NCBI RefSeq assembly: GCF_013415125.1
Contig: NZ_JACCDE010000023.1
Location: 23,075-87,074 of the forward strand
DNA from: Vreelandella glaciei
Lineage (GTDB): Bacteria > Pseudomonadota > Gammaproteobacteria > Pseudomonadales > Halomonadaceae
Direction: 5' to 3'
DNA length: 64,000 bases
The position numbers and the translations under genes were made by a program. Below, piece after piece: positions 8,817-18,053 of the stretch. How positions within the stretch are numbered: the first letter of the stretch is position 1; every line of letters begins with the position of its first letter. Under the pieces are notes generated by a model that made no database searches, was not told the DNA's origin, and worked only from the letters and a program-made list of their open reading frames with translations.

Positions 8817-9490
8817 TGAGCCCGGTTGGCGCGGTAAAAACTTAAATCCTCCTCCCCGGCAATGACGATCGCATGCACCCGACTGGTTGCATTTAATTTA
8901 CGCAAGATTGCCGAGACATGGGTTTTAACAGTGGTTTCGGCAATCAACAATTCTCGCGCAATATGTTTATTGGACATCCCTTTGGCCATACAGCCCAAGA
9001 CCATCAACTGCTTTTCGGTCAGGCGCGCCAAGCGCTCGCTGGGCGTTGTGGCGGTGACGGTGGTGGGGGGCAAAGACGTGCGCGGCGCAGGCCGACGCAT
9101 GATGTCGGGCGGCAGGTAGAGCTGACCTTCAAGAATCTGTGTTAAGGCTGCTAGCATTGCTTCCCGGGGCGTAGATTTGGGGATATAGCCCACCGCGCCC
9201 AGGGTAATGGCATCCAGCACCAGTTGGCGCTCTTGATGCGCAGACACAATCGCTACTGGCAGCCATGGAAACACCTCGCGCAGTCGGGTTAGCCCCTCTA
9301 GCCCCTCGGCATCCGGCAGGCTTAAATCCAGTAGCAGCAAATCTAACTCCGCATGCTGTTCCACCAACGTCATCGCATCAGCGAGACTCTCTGCTTCCAC
9401 CAGTTGGCTGCCTGCCAAGCCCCCGCTAATCACGGTTTGCAGCGCATCACGGAACAGCGGGTGGTCATCGGCCACTAACAGGGAATACAT
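8813..9490 (-). CDS. erbR: NarL/LuxR-type response regulator, ErbR/AgmR-like
   Basis: 225 residues from ATG 9490, with TAGGAG correctly spaced upstream on the minus strand; a longer in-frame start at 9505 lacks one. The REC domain opens with LLVADDHPLFRDAL and has the phosphoacceptor in LLLLDLSLPDAEG. The C-terminal LuxR helix-turn-helix reads LTEKQLMVLGCMAKGMSNKHIARELLIAETTVKTHVSAIL. The protein resembles ErbR (AgmR/ExaE group), which activates ethanol oxidation genes in Pseudomonas. It is divergent from exaC-adhP, its likely targets, and convergent with the NahK-like kinase. The exact symbol is an inference from sequence pattern and context. Confidence 0.82.
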   Translation of the reverse strand: MYSLLVADDHPLFRDALQTVISGGLAGSQLVEAESLADAMTLVEQHAELDLLLLDLSLPDAEGLEGLTRLREVFPWLPVAIVSAHQERQLVLDAITLGAVGYIPKSTPREAMLAALTQILEGQLYLPPDIMRRPAPRTSLPPTTVTATTPSERLARLTEKQLMVLGCMAKGMSNKHIARELLIAETTVKTHVSAILRKLNATSRVHAIVIAGEEDLSFYRANRAH

Positions 9491-9619
9491 GGCGTCTCCT
9501 ACCAAGGGATGAGGGCTAATCCTGCCATCGGGCTATATCGCCATTTGCTTTAGTGAACAACACTGTCTAAGCATCTTAAAAAAGCACCTTTAACAATCAT
9601 AATACTCAGGAGCATGACA

Positions 9620-11140
9620 ATGATCTACGCCAACCCTGGTGATACCGGTTCACTGGTGTCATTTGAAAAGCGCTATGGCAACTATATCGACGGCGAATTC
9701 GTTGCCCCGGTCAAAGGCCAGTACTTTGACAACATCAGTCCTGTTAATGGTCATGTTTTTTGCGAAATCCCCCGCTCGACGGCAGAAGATATCGATAAAG
9801 CACTAGATGCGGCCCACAAAGCGGCACCTGCCTGGGGGAAAACCTCGGTTCAAGAGCGCAGCAATATTCTCTTAAAAATTGCCGACCGCATTGAGCAAAA
9901 CCTGGAAATGCTCGCCGTCGCCGAAACCTGGGATAATGGTAAAGCGGTACGCGAAACCATCAATGCCGATATTCCATTGGCTGTCGATCACTTCCGCTAC
10001 TTTGCAGGCTGTCTGCGTTCGCAAGAAGGCACCGCAGCGGATATTGATGCCAACACGGTCTCCTATCACTTCCACGAGCCGCTAGGCGTGGTGGGCCAGA
10101 TCATCCCCTGGAACTTCCCGATCCTGATGGCCGCCTGGAAACTGGCGCCTGCGCTGGCAGCGGGTAACTGTGTGGTATTGAAGCCCGCGGAACAAACCCC
10201 CGCCTCGATTCTGAAAGTGATGGAAGTGATTGGCGATCTGCTGCCGCCCGGCGTTCTCAATATCGTCAATGGCTTTGGTGCTGAAGCGGGCCAAGCACTG
10301 GCCAGCAGCAAGCGTATCGCCAAGATTGCTTTTACCGGCTCCACGCCTGTCGGTTCGCATATTTTGAAATGTGCGGCGGAAAACATTATTCCCTCTACCG
10401 TGGAGCTAGGCGGCAAATCCCCCAACATCTACTTTGCCGACATCATGAATGCCGAACCGACGTTTATTGATAAAGCGGTAGAGGGCTTGGTGCTGGCGTT
10501 CTTTAACCAGGGCGAAGTGTGTACCTGCCCTTCGCGGGCGCTGATTCAAGAGAGCATGTACGACGAGTTCATGGCCAAGGTCATCGAGCGCACCAAAACC
10601 ATCAAGCGCGGTAACCCGCTAGATACCGATGTACAGGTAGGCGCCCAGGCATCCCAAGAGCAGTTCGACAAGATCATGTCCTACATGGATATCGCCCGGG
10701 ATGAAGGGGCTGAATTCCTCACCGGCGGCAATAAAGAGACCATGGATGACAGTATCAACAGCGGTTACTACATTCAGCCCACGCTGCTGAAGGGTAACAA
10801 CCAGATGCGCGTCTTCCAGGAAGAGATCTTTGGCCCGGTGGTAGCCGTCACTACCTTCAAGGATGAAGAAGAAGCCCTCGCGATTGCCAACGACACCGAG
10901 TTTGGCTTGGGCGCAGGCGTTTGGAGCCGCGATATCAACGTCGCTTTCCGCATGGGCCGAGGCATTCAAGCCGGGCGCGTGTGGACCAACTGTTACCACC
11001 AGTATCCCGCCCACGCAGCCTTTGGTGGCTATAAGAAATCTGGTGTTGGCCGGGAAACTCACAAAGTCGCCCTCGAACACTACCAGCAAACCAAAAATCT
11101 GCTGGTCAGCTACGACATCAACCCGTTGGGCTTCTTCTAA
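9620..11140 (+). CDS. exaC: NAD-dependent acetaldehyde dehydrogenase ExaC
   Basis: 506 residues from ATG 9620. AGGAG at 9608-9612 is 7 bases from it and only one base from the other in-frame ATG at 9614. It opens with [11 protein letters not shown], the usual ExaC beginning, and the length matches the family. Catalytic Cys301 lies in [13 protein letters not shown] and Glu262 in [16 protein letters not shown] and [21 protein letters not shown] line the NAD site. It oxidises acetaldehyde to acetate in the cytosol, the second step of ethanol oxidation. The adhP gene follows 121 bases downstream. Control by the divergent ErbR-like regulator is likely. Confidence 0.94.
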   Translation: MIYANPGDTGSLVSFEKRYGNYIDGEFVAPVKGQYFDNISPVNGHVFCEIPRSTAEDIDKALDAAHKAAPAWGKTSVQERSNILLKIADRIEQNLEMLAVAETWDNGKAVRETINADIPLAVDHFRYFAGCLRSQEGTAADIDANTVSYHFHEPLGVVGQIIPWNFPILMAAWKLAPALAAGNCVVLKPAEQTPASILKVMEVIGDLLPPGVLNIVNGFGAEAGQALASSKRIAKIAFTGSTPVGSHILKCAAENIIPSTVELGGKSPNIYFADIMNAEPTFIDKAVEGLVLAFFNQGEVCTCPSRALIQESMYDEFMAKVIERTKTIKRGNPLDTDVQVGAQASQEQFDKIMSYMDIARDEGAEFLTGGNKETMDDSINSGYYIQPTLLKGNNQMRVFQEEIFGPVVAVTTFKDEEEALAIANDTEFGLGAGVWSRDINVAFRMGRGIQAGRVWTNCYHQYPAHAAFGGYKKSGVGRETHKVALEHYQQTKNLLVSYDINPLGFF

Positions 11141-11157
11141 CCCCTTCTGCTAGCCAC

Positions 11158-11181
11158 ACCGCCCGGCATTAGCCGGGCGGT
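11158..11181 (+). terminator. Hairpin after exaC
   Basis: A perfect 10-bp stem, ACCGCCCGGC paired with GCCGGGCGGT, with a 4-base ATTA loop, lies 17 bases after the exaC stop. It has no T run, so it may be a leaky terminator or an mRNA-end stabiliser between exaC and adhP. Confidence 0.55.
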
Positions 11182-11261
11182 ATTGTCAGTCCCCTGACGC
11201 TGACTCTACCGATAAGAGCAGTACTTAAACTGCCGTATCGAAAACTATTAGGAGTTGCATC

Positions 11262-12290
11262 ATGGATAGCACAATGCGCGCGGCGGTCGTTCGTGAGTTT
11301 GGCCAGCCGTTGGCCATAGAAGAAGTTGACGTACCTCGCCCTAAGCAGGGCGAAGTATTGATGAAAGTGGCGGCCTCTGGGGTTTGCCATACCGATTTAC
11401 ACGCCGCCCACGGCGATTGGCCGGTGAAACCCTCGCCGCCATTTATTCCAGGGCACGAAGGTGTTGGGCATATCGTGGCGGTGGGTGAAGGCGTTACCCA
11501 TGTCAAAGAGGGTGATCGTATTGGTGTGCCCTGGCTCTACTCGGCCTGCGGCTACTGCGAGCACTGTTTAGGCGGTTGGGAAACCCTGTGTGAGTCTCAG
11601 CAAAATACCGGTTACAGCGTTAACGGTGGGTTTGCCGACTACACCTTAGCGGATGCGGGCTATGTTGGGCGCCTGCCGGATGCCATCGACTTCATTGAAA
11701 TAGCTCCTGTGCTGTGTGCGGGGGTGACGGTTTATAAAGGCTTGAAGATGACTGATACCCGGCCCGGCCAGTGGGTGGTGATTTCGGGCATTGGTGGCCT
11801 GGGCCATATGGCGGTGCAGTACGCCAAAGCGATGGGGCTGAACGTGGCGGCTGTCGATATCGATGACGGCAAGCTAGCCCTGGCTGAGCGTTTAGGCGCC
11901 ACGGTCACCGTTAACGCCATGAAAACCGACCCAGCGGCGTACTTGAAGAAAACCATTGGTGGTGCTCACGGGGCCTTGGTGACAGCGGTGTCGCCGAAGG
12001 CGTTTGATCAGGCGCAGAATATGCTACGCCGCGGCGGGACGTTGGTGCTCAATGGCTTACCGCCCGGCGACTTTCCGCTGCCGATCTTCAGCACGGTGCT
12101 CAACGGTATTACCATTCGTGGCTCTATCGTCGGCACGCGCAGTGACCTGCAGGAAGCGTTGGATTTCGCTGCCGAAGGCAAGGTTAAGGCCACGGTAGCG
12201 ACCGATACGCTGGATAATATCAACGATGTCTTCCAGCGCATGATTGACGGCAAGATCGAAGGCCGCATCGTGTTGGACATGGCGAGCTAA
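11262..12290 (+). CDS. adhP: Zinc-dependent alcohol dehydrogenase AdhP
   Basis: 342 residues, ATG preceded by AGGAG at 11250-11254. Catalytic zinc ligands are Cys42 (GVCHTDLH), His65-Glu66 (PGHEG) and Cys152 ([11 protein letters not shown]). The structural zinc site is Cys96, Cys99, Cys102 and Cys110 (CGYCEHC and WETLC). The Rossmann fold follows with [18 protein letters not shown]. The enzyme interconverts ethanol (and other primary alcohols) and aldehyde with NAD(H). Directly after exaC it completes an ethanol-to-acetate route that needs no PQQ enzyme. Confidence 0.94.
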   Translation: MDSTMRAAVVREFGQPLAIEEVDVPRPKQGEVLMKVAASGVCHTDLHAAHGDWPVKPSPPFIPGHEGVGHIVAVGEGVTHVKEGDRIGVPWLYSACGYCEHCLGGWETLCESQQNTGYSVNGGFADYTLADAGYVGRLPDAIDFIEIAPVLCAGVTVYKGLKMTDTRPGQWVVISGIGGLGHMAVQYAKAMGLNVAAVDIDDGKLALAERLGATVTVNAMKTDPAAYLKKTIGGAHGALVTAVSPKAFDQAQNMLRRGGTLVLNGLPPGDFPLPIFSTVLNGITIRGSIVGTRSDLQEALDFAAEGKVKATVATDTLDNINDVFQRMIDGKIEGRIVLDMAS

Positions 12291-12314
12291 CAGCCAGCCA
12301 GTGGGTATCGCACC

Positions 12315-12338
12315 AGGGGGAGAAGACTCCCCCTTTTT
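12315..12338 (+). terminator. Rho-independent terminator after adhP
   Basis: An 8-bp stem, AGGGGGAG paired with CTCCCCCT, with loop AAGA and a T tract, stands between the convergent adhP and sulP genes. The T run is on the plus strand, so it ends adhP. Confidence 0.93.
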
Positions 12339-12370
12339 AATGTCGAACTTGCCACTTGAACAGTCGATAT

Positions 12371-14119
12371 TTAATCCTTTCCGCTCTCCAGTAAGCTCAG
12401 CCAACGGCGCGCCATGCGCTCGGCATGGGCAAGGTTGCTGACGACCGCTAGCTTCCCCGCTTCGCGTCGAATGCCTGCACGCTTTATTTTCAGCGCCATG
12501 CGCGGCGGCAGCCCAACAAACATCACCCCCACGCCTTGCTCACCTAGCTCACGGCGCAGTGACTCCAGCGCCACCATCGCGGTGGTATCTAGGCTAGACA
12601 CATCACGCATATCCAACACGACGATTCTCACGCTGTGATCAATGATCCGTAGCGTGGCGATGGCTTTTTCTGCGGCGCCAAAAAACAGCGGACCGCTAAT
12701 TTTGTAGAGCGCTACTTCTGGCGGGAAATGTTCGCCGGTGTTGTGCGACTCAAGGCGCTGAGTATTGGTTAGCTGCGCCATTCTGCGAATAAATAGCGCG
12801 GCGGCTAGGCCAATACCGACGGCCACGGCGATCACCATGTCGAAAATAACCGTCAATGCGAAACAGATTACCAATACCCATACATCGCTGGCAGGCGCGC
12901 TTTTTAGCGTGTGCATAAAATGCCGCGCTTCACTCATGTTCCAGGCAATAATAAACAGCAGCGCAGCCAGCGCAGCCATCGGTACATACCCCAGCACGCC
13001 CGCCAGTGCGACGACGGCCAGAAGCACCACTACCGAGTGCACCAGTGCCGCGACAGGTGAAAAGGCACCACTTTTGATATTGGTCGCGGTGCGGGCAAGG
13101 GCCGCCGTAGCAGTAATGCCGCCAAAGAAGGGCACCACCAGGTTGCCGAGCCCTTGGCCAATCAGTTCTGCATTGGGGTCATGGCGGGTGCGGGTTAGGC
13201 CGTCTGCGACAACGGCGCACAGCAACGATTCAATCGCAGCGAGTAAAGCGATCGCCAGCGCAGGGCCTAGCAGCGCTTGAATCAACGCAAAGTCGATTTC
13301 AAGCGGCGTGCCATCTGCACCCGGGAGGTGCCAGGGGGCTACAAAGCTGGGCGCAAAGGGCGGAATGCCGCTGCCGCTTTCACCCTGAAACTCCCAGCTA
13401 AACCGCGAGGCGATCGTATCGACCTCAACGCCACTCATCAGCAGTAGCGAGGCTGCCAGCGTACCCACCGCTAACCCTACCAGCGGGGCAGGTATTGGGG
13501 TATTTAAGCGCGGCCAAACTAACAGCGTTGCTAAGGTGACAAGCCCGACGCTGATCTCCGCCAGCGACAGCGTGGGCAGCGCTTGGCCGATCAGCATTAG
13601 GTTATCCAGAGTGCTATCGCCCAGCTCGACCCCCGCCAAACCCAAAAAGTCAGGCAGCTGTAACAGGGCAATCACCACGCCGATGCCCGCCGTAAAGCCA
13701 AGAATGACCGGGTAAGGCACGTACTGAATGAGACTGCCCAATCGCGAAAGCCCCAGCGCGACCAAAATAGCGCCCGCCATAAAGGTGGCAATCAGCAGCC
13801 CCCCCAAGCCATGGTTGGCAACAATCGGGAAAAGAATAACCACAAACGCAGCGGTGGGGCCGGAGATGTTAAACCGCGAACCACCGGTTAGCGCGATCAC
13901 CGCCCCTGCCACAATGGCCGTATAGAGCCCGTGTTGGGGCGGTACCCCAGTGGCAATCGCCAGTGCCATGGAAAGCGGCACGGCGACGACGCCAATCGTC
14001 AGCCCCGCCATCACGTCGCGCTTTAATTTACCCAGCGAATAACCTTCACGCCAGGCGTTGAGTAACGCACTGCCAGGCATCGGGAAAACGTACCCCGAGG
14101 GTCGATGTGCGCGGGACAT
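12371..14119 (-). CDS. SulP/SLC26-family anion transporter with STAS domain
   Basis: 582 residues. The N-terminal Sulfate_transp domain has about 11-12 membrane segments and the signatures LTIGVVAVPLSMALAIATGVPPQHGLYTAI (in pieces), GPTAAFVV and IGQGLGNLVVPFFGGITATAALART. A C-terminal STAS domain (about residues 455-565) contains VRIVVLDMRDVSSLDTTAM. It imports an anion such as sulfate, bicarbonate or a dicarboxylate; the substrate cannot be assigned. The DauA and BicA carriers belong to this family. An AGGAGG site lies 8 bases before the ATG on the minus strand. Confidence 0.9.
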   Translation of the reverse strand: MSRAHRPSGYVFPMPGSALLNAWREGYSLGKLKRDVMAGLTIGVVAVPLSMALAIATGVPPQHGLYTAIVAGAVIALTGGSRFNISGPTAAFVVILFPIVANHGLGGLLIATFMAGAILVALGLSRLGSLIQYVPYPVILGFTAGIGVVIALLQLPDFLGLAGVELGDSTLDNLMLIGQALPTLSLAEISVGLVTLATLLVWPRLNTPIPAPLVGLAVGTLAASLLLMSGVEVDTIASRFSWEFQGESGSGIPPFAPSFVAPWHLPGADGTPLEIDFALIQALLGPALAIALLAAIESLLCAVVADGLTRTRHDPNAELIGQGLGNLVVPFFGGITATAALARTATNIKSGAFSPVAALVHSVVVLLAVVALAGVLGYVPMAALAALLFIIAWNMSEARHFMHTLKSAPASDVWVLVICFALTVIFDMVIAVAVGIGLAAALFIRRMAQLTNTQRLESHNTGEHFPPEVALYKISGPLFFGAAEKAIATLRIIDHSVRIVVLDMRDVSSLDTTAMVALESLRRELGEQGVGVMFVGLPPRMALKIKRAGIRREAGKLAVVSNLAHAERMARRWLSLLESGKD

Positions 14120-14216
14120 GTGGCCAGCCTCCTAAGTGTTAGGGAAAACAGGCTACTACGCTACGCCTACCCTGGAGTTCCCACAACAAAGCGTTTTTTC
14201 AGAGCCGTTCGCGCAC

Positions 14217-14245
14217 AAAAAAATCCCGGCGCGCAGGCCGGGATT
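14217..14245 (-). terminator. Rho-independent terminator after betT
   Basis: Read on the minus strand: a 9-bp stem AATCCCGGC paired with GCCGGGATT, a 6-base loop and seven T. It starts 28 bases after the betT stop and separates betT from sulP. Confidence 0.94.
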
Positions 14246-14272
14246 GTCTGTGGGGTTAAACAAATAATGCCG

Positions 14273-16321
14273 TTACATTTGGGAATCTTCAGGCGGCTCC
14301 CCAATCGTGCCGGGCATCGCCTGTACATGGCCCATCTGCTGACCCGCCAGGGTGAGGAAGTGCAGGTGGCGCTCATATTCGCAGACCAAATCACCAATCA
14401 CCTGACCCCGGGTGTAGCCGTTAAGGTCCTTATCTTGCCCACCTTCAGCCAAATACACATCCAAGCGTACATAGAAGTCATCGTCCGCCGGGATAAAGCT
14501 TGGCGTACGCATGCGGTGCGGACACACTTGGTAAACAAAGCTGGTGGCTTCACCAAAATCGACCTGTAGTGTCAGGTTGGCTAGCGTTTCACCCTCAACG
14601 TGCTCTTCGGTCACGTTGGCGGTTTGGCCTCGGCTTTCAAGCTCCTGGGCGAACTGCGTCATTGCAGGGCGAATCGCATGCTCGATGGTTGCCGCCGCAC
14701 CCGCGCGGTTAGAGGTATCCAGGGCACGATCCAAACGCTCTTTCCAGTCGCCGCCTGGGGCGCTACCGGCAATCATGCGGCGCGCATCGGCCTTGCTGCC
14801 TTCCATTTTCAGGGCTTTATACATACCCACCATGACCGCGAAAATTACTAGCGAGAAGGGCAGTGCGGTGATGACCACAGCACTCTGCAGGGCATTCAAG
14901 CCACCGGCCATTAGCAGGGCAATGGTGATCAAGCCGATCATCACTGACCAGAAGATACGCAGCTTTACCGGCGCATCGTGGTTCACATCGCTCAAAATAG
15001 AGGTAAAGTTGGCCAGTACCAGCGCACCGGAGTCCGCTGAGGTAATAAAGAACACAATACCCAGTACGGTAACGACCGCAGCGGTAAGGCCAACGTAAGG
15101 GTAGTACTCAAGCAGCGTGTAGAGCGTCGTTTGCGGGGTGTTAAGGGCCTGTTCGCCTAGCTCCACAACGCCTTGATTAGCGACCAATTCAATACCGCTG
15201 TTACCGAAGACTGACATCCACACCATCATAAAGGCCAGCGGAATAAACAGTGCACCGGCGACGAATTCACGAATGGTACGGCCTCGGGAGATACGTGCCA
15301 GGAACAGCCCCACAAAGGGCGTCCAAGCAATCCACCAGCCCCAGAAGAAGATTGTCCACCACATCTTCCACTCTTGGGCGCCCTCATCGGCAAAGGCATA
15401 GGTATCAAAGCTTGCACCGACAAAACCGGAAAGGTAATCACCAGCGTTATTGACCACTTTGTCTAGCAGGACCAGGGTGTCGCCTGAAAAGAGTACAAAC
15501 AGCATTAACGCCAGCGCCAGCAGCATGTTGAACTCTGATAAGCGGCGAATGCCTTTCTCAACCCCAGTGACCACCGAAATCGTCGCTAGTATCACTACCA
15601 GGACAATCAGGATCACCTGCACGGTAAGGGTTTCCGGCACACCGAACATATAGGTTAGGCCGTAGTTCAACTGCATCACCCCAATGCCAAGGCTGGTCGC
15701 AATGCCGAACACGGTGGAGATGACCGCCGTGATATCCACCGCGTTGCCAATCGGGCCGTGGATACGTTTACCGAGGATTGGGTAGAGCGCGCTACGAATA
15801 GCTAGCGGCAAACGGTGACGGTAGCTGAAGTAAGCCAGCGCCATACCCATCAACACATACAGCCCCCAACCGGAGAGCCCCCAGTGCAGATAGGTTTGAA
15901 CGACGGCGTTACGCATCGCTGCCTGGCTCTCCGGGGTTAAATCCGGCGGTGCCAAATAGTGGGCAACCGGTTCGGCAACGCTGAAGAAGAGCAGGTCGAT
16001 GCCGATACCTGCGGCAAACAGCATGGCCGACCAGGAGAGCAGCGAGAACTCGGGCCGAGAGTGATCGGGACCCAGGCGAATACTGCCAAACCGCGACATA
16101 CCAATGGCGACGACGAAAACCAAGTAAGCCACGATGGCGAGCATGTAGTACCAGCCAAAGGTTTTGCTCACCCAGGCGAGGCCAGCATCAAAAAAGGCGC
16201 CTGCTTGCTCGGTGAACAGCATGGTAAGCACTAAAAAGATAAGGATACCGGCTACACTGCCGTGGAAAACCACGGGATTGAGGCGGTCGCGGGAGGGAAG
16301 GTTAAGGTTGTCTTTCGCCAT
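14273..16321 (-). CDS. betT: BCCT-family choline transporter, BetT-like
   Basis: 682 residues with twelve predicted membrane segments and the BCCT signature region (WKMWWTIFFWGWWIAWTPFVG, written here as its core WWIAWTPFVGLFLARISRGR). A long hydrophilic C-terminal tail (about residues 520-682) is characteristic of BetT, which has about 677 residues in E. coli, and acts as osmotic sensor in such carriers. It imports choline, or possibly betaine, by ion symport. A strong palindrome of the BetI operator type lies 41 bases upstream of the start. No bet dehydrogenase or betI gene lies in the window. Confidence 0.9.
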   Translation of the reverse strand: MAKDNLNLPSRDRLNPVVFHGSVAGILIFLVLTMLFTEQAGAFFDAGLAWVSKTFGWYYMLAIVAYLVFVVAIGMSRFGSIRLGPDHSRPEFSLLSWSAMLFAAGIGIDLLFFSVAEPVAHYLAPPDLTPESQAAMRNAVVQTYLHWGLSGWGLYVLMGMALAYFSYRHRLPLAIRSALYPILGKRIHGPIGNAVDITAVISTVFGIATSLGIGVMQLNYGLTYMFGVPETLTVQVILIVLVVILATISVVTGVEKGIRRLSEFNMLLALALMLFVLFSGDTLVLLDKVVNNAGDYLSGFVGASFDTYAFADEGAQEWKMWWTIFFWGWWIAWTPFVGLFLARISRGRTIREFVAGALFIPLAFMMVWMSVFGNSGIELVANQGVVELGEQALNTPQTTLYTLLEYYPYVGLTAAVVTVLGIVFFITSADSGALVLANFTSILSDVNHDAPVKLRIFWSVMIGLITIALLMAGGLNALQSAVVITALPFSLVIFAVMVGMYKALKMEGSKADARRMIAGSAPGGDWKERLDRALDTSNRAGAAATIEHAIRPAMTQFAQELESRGQTANVTEEHVEGETLANLTLQVDFGEATSFVYQVCPHRMRTPSFIPADDDFYVRLDVYLAEGGQDKDLNGYTRGQVIGDLVCEYERHLHFLTLAGQQMGHVQAMPGTIGEPPEDSQM

Positions 16322-16361
16322 GCAGGCGGGCTCCTGTTGTTGAAAGAGGAAGGGAAGATTT

Positions 16362-16389
16362 TATTTTAAATGAACGTTCAAATAAAATA
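16362..16389. promoter_or_regulatory. BetI-like operator upstream of betT
   Basis: A 28-base palindrome: the perfect core TGAACGTTCA (16371-16380) is flanked symmetrically by two unpaired A on each side and then perfect 7-base arms, TATTTTA on the left and TAAAATA on the right. This matches the TTGAACGTTCAA-type core bound by the choline-responsive TetR repressor BetI. Its position at -41 to -68 from the betT start fits a promoter-overlapping operator. Confidence 0.7.
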
Positions 16390-16479
16390 CGCGATTAAGC
16401 CTTTTCCTTCAAGTTAACCTCCCTTGTGTGGGATGAATAAGCGTGGAGTGAGCGGTGAGAAAAATGCAAAGGCAGACGC

Positions 16480-16504
16480 AAAAACGCCCGGCAAGCCGGG
16501 CGTT
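16480..16504 (-). terminator. Rho-independent terminator after the Spy-like gene
   Basis: On the minus strand: a 9-bp stem AACGCCCGG paired with CCGGGCGTT, a 4-base loop and a T run, 30 bases past the stop of the Spy/CpxP-like gene. Confidence 0.92.
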
Positions 16505-16533
16505 AACGCTAACATTTAAAAAGTGATCAATGC

Positions 16534-16953
16534 TTATTCACTATCGGCGCTGTCGTCGTTATCGCCGTAGTGGCCGCGTTTGCCGTGCTTACCACGATAC
16601 TCTTCATGGGCTTCGTGCATGGCATTGCGCAGCGCTTCTTGCTCTTCCTCAGAGAGGATCTCGGCGACCCGCTCGTGGTGCTCTTCACGCAGAGCGTGCA
16701 TGGCTTCACGGTGTTCAGCGTGAGCTTCGTTCAGCTCAGCCTGCTTCTCTTCAGAAATTTCTGCGCGCTGATATACCTCTTGGCGACGCTCCTCCATGCG
16801 CTCTTCCATACGCTCACGATCAGGACCTTTACCTTCATGATCACCGTGGCTATCCGCTTGAGCGGTAAGCGCTAGCGGAGCAATAGCAATAGCCAGTAGG
16901 GCGGGGGCAAACAGTTGGCGAATTGACAGTTTCTTAGCACTTGAAATTTTCAT
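16534..16953 (-). CDS. Spy/CpxP-like periplasmic protein rich in His and Glu
   Basis: 139 residues with a signal peptide (positively charged MKISSAKKLSIRQ, then a hydrophobic core ending ALTAQA, cleavage near residue 33). The mature part is a long highly charged helix with EISEEKQAELNEAHAEHREAMHALR and EEHHERVAEILSEEEQEAL, the LTXXQ-like helical layout of Spy/CpxP proteins. There are many His (HGDHEGKG, EEHHER, HGKRGHYG), suggesting metal binding. The likely role is periplasmic chaperone or metal buffer under envelope stress (inference). It stands alone, with its own terminator and a palindrome at 17000-17014 in front. Confidence 0.75.
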   Translation of the reverse strand: MKISSAKKLSIRQLFAPALLAIAIAPLALTAQADSHGDHEGKGPDRERMEERMEERRQEVYQRAEISEEKQAELNEAHAEHREAMHALREEHHERVAEILSEEEQEALRNAMHEAHEEYRGKHGKRGHYGDNDDSADSE

Positions 16954-16999
16954 AAGTTCTCTCCTGGTGAGTTGACGATGCCAGTATCGCTAGGAGACG

Positions 17000-17014
17000 T
17001 GCAAACCGTTTGCA
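17000..17014. promoter_or_regulatory. Palindrome between the Spy-like and esterase genes
   Basis: TGCAAACCGTTTGCA has perfect 7-base arms around one central C. It lies 47 bases in front of the Spy-like start (minus) and 89 bases before the esterase start (plus). A further GTGTGCAAC half-site follows at about 17020. It is a probable operator for an unidentified regulator. Confidence 0.5.
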
Positions 17015-17102
17015 GATAGTGTGCAACAATCATGATCTTATTAGCTCGTTGCAGGTCGTAGTCGGTAGGTGAGGGGTCACCTCGTTATCAAGGAGCAAAT
17101 TA

Positions 17103-18053
17103 ATGTCGCGAATCGAATACTTTCGCGTGTTTCAGCAGCGTTATGCGTTTACCACCCTACGCCGTGTTACTGGCCTGGGGGCGCTTGCCTTGCTATTGAA
17201 TGGCTGTAGCGCTTCCCAACATATTAGCCAGGGCGAAACTGCTGTTGAGAGTAACCCGTTGCATGCCCCCCAGCCTTTTGAGCGCTTAGCCCCAGCTAGT
17301 TACACACCCGAGGCATGGCCTCAGGCGTTAAAGGCGAGTGTTTATCTGCCCAATGGATCAACGGATACGCGGCGACCCGCGGCATTAGTGGTACATGGCG
17401 GCGGCTGGCGCAATCGCACACCGCAAGATATGCAGAGTATTGCCGAACAGCTAGCAGGGCAGGGCTATGTGGCGGTGAATGTTGAGTACCGTTTTGCACC
17501 GGAATACCGCTTTCCCAATCAGCTAAACGATTTGCAGCAGGCCATGACCTGGATTCACGCCAATGCCGATGAGTGGCAGGTGGATACCGATCGCATTGTG
17601 GGTGTAGGTTTTTCATCCGGTGCCCACCTGGTAAGTTTGTTGGCGCTAGCGGGCGTCGAAGGGCCATTGGCGGAGCCATACGGCGGTGAGCAGAGCCGTC
17701 TGGCCGCGGTGCTGGCCGGGGGTCTTCCCAGTGATTTGCTCAAGTTTGAGGATGGGCCGCTAGTGGTTGATTTTATCGGCGGCACCCGCGCAGAAAAGAC
17801 CGAGGCGTACCGGTCAGCCTCGCCTGCTTGGCAAATTACCCCACAGGCACCGCCGTTTTTTCTGTTTCACGGCAAATGGGACAAACTGGTGCCGGTGGAT
17901 CACGCCACGGACTTCTATCAAGCCCTGCAGGACAACCGCATCGAAAGTGAACTCTACCTGCAGCGCTGGCGCGGCCACATTACGAGCTTCCTGCTACGGG
18001 GCGGCGCTATCGATGCAGGCATCGCCTTTCTCAATCGGCAGGTAAATCCTTAA
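17103..18053 (+). CDS. Lipoprotein alpha/beta hydrolase (HGGG-type esterase)
   Basis: 316 residues. The lipobox LLLNGC (Cys about 35) after a hydrophobic stretch predicts a lipoprotein. The hydrolase domain has the oxyanion motif VVHGGGWRN, NVEYRFAPEYRFPNQLND, the nucleophile elbow GVGFSSGAHL (Ser in GFSSGA), an acid in FHGKWDKLVP and His in WRGHITSF. This is the BD-FAE/esterase-lipase pattern acting on short acyl esters; the substrate is unknown. ATG follows CAAGGAGC with good spacing. The stop codon overlaps the stop of the convergent baeR by 4 bases (TTAA). Confidence 0.85.
   Translation: MSRIEYFRVFQQRYAFTTLRRVTGLGALALLLNGCSASQHISQGETAVESNPLHAPQPFERLAPASYTPEAWPQALKASVYLPNGSTDTRRPAALVVHGGGWRNRTPQDMQSIAEQLAGQGYVAVNVEYRFAPEYRFPNQLNDLQQAMTWIHANADEWQVDTDRIVGVGFSSGAHLVSLLALAGVEGPLAEPYGGEQSRLAAVLAGGLPSDLLKFEDGPLVVDFIGGTRAEKTEAYRSASPAWQITPQAPPFFLFHGKWDKLVPVDHATDFYQALQDNRIESELYLQRWRGHITSFLLRGGAIDAGIAFLNRQVNP

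Noticed and set aside
14273..16321. BCCT carrier as an ectoine transporter (EctT-type)
   Set aside because: The long C-terminal hydrophilic tail and the BetI-like operator point to the BetT choline group; the substrate still cannot be proven from sequence.
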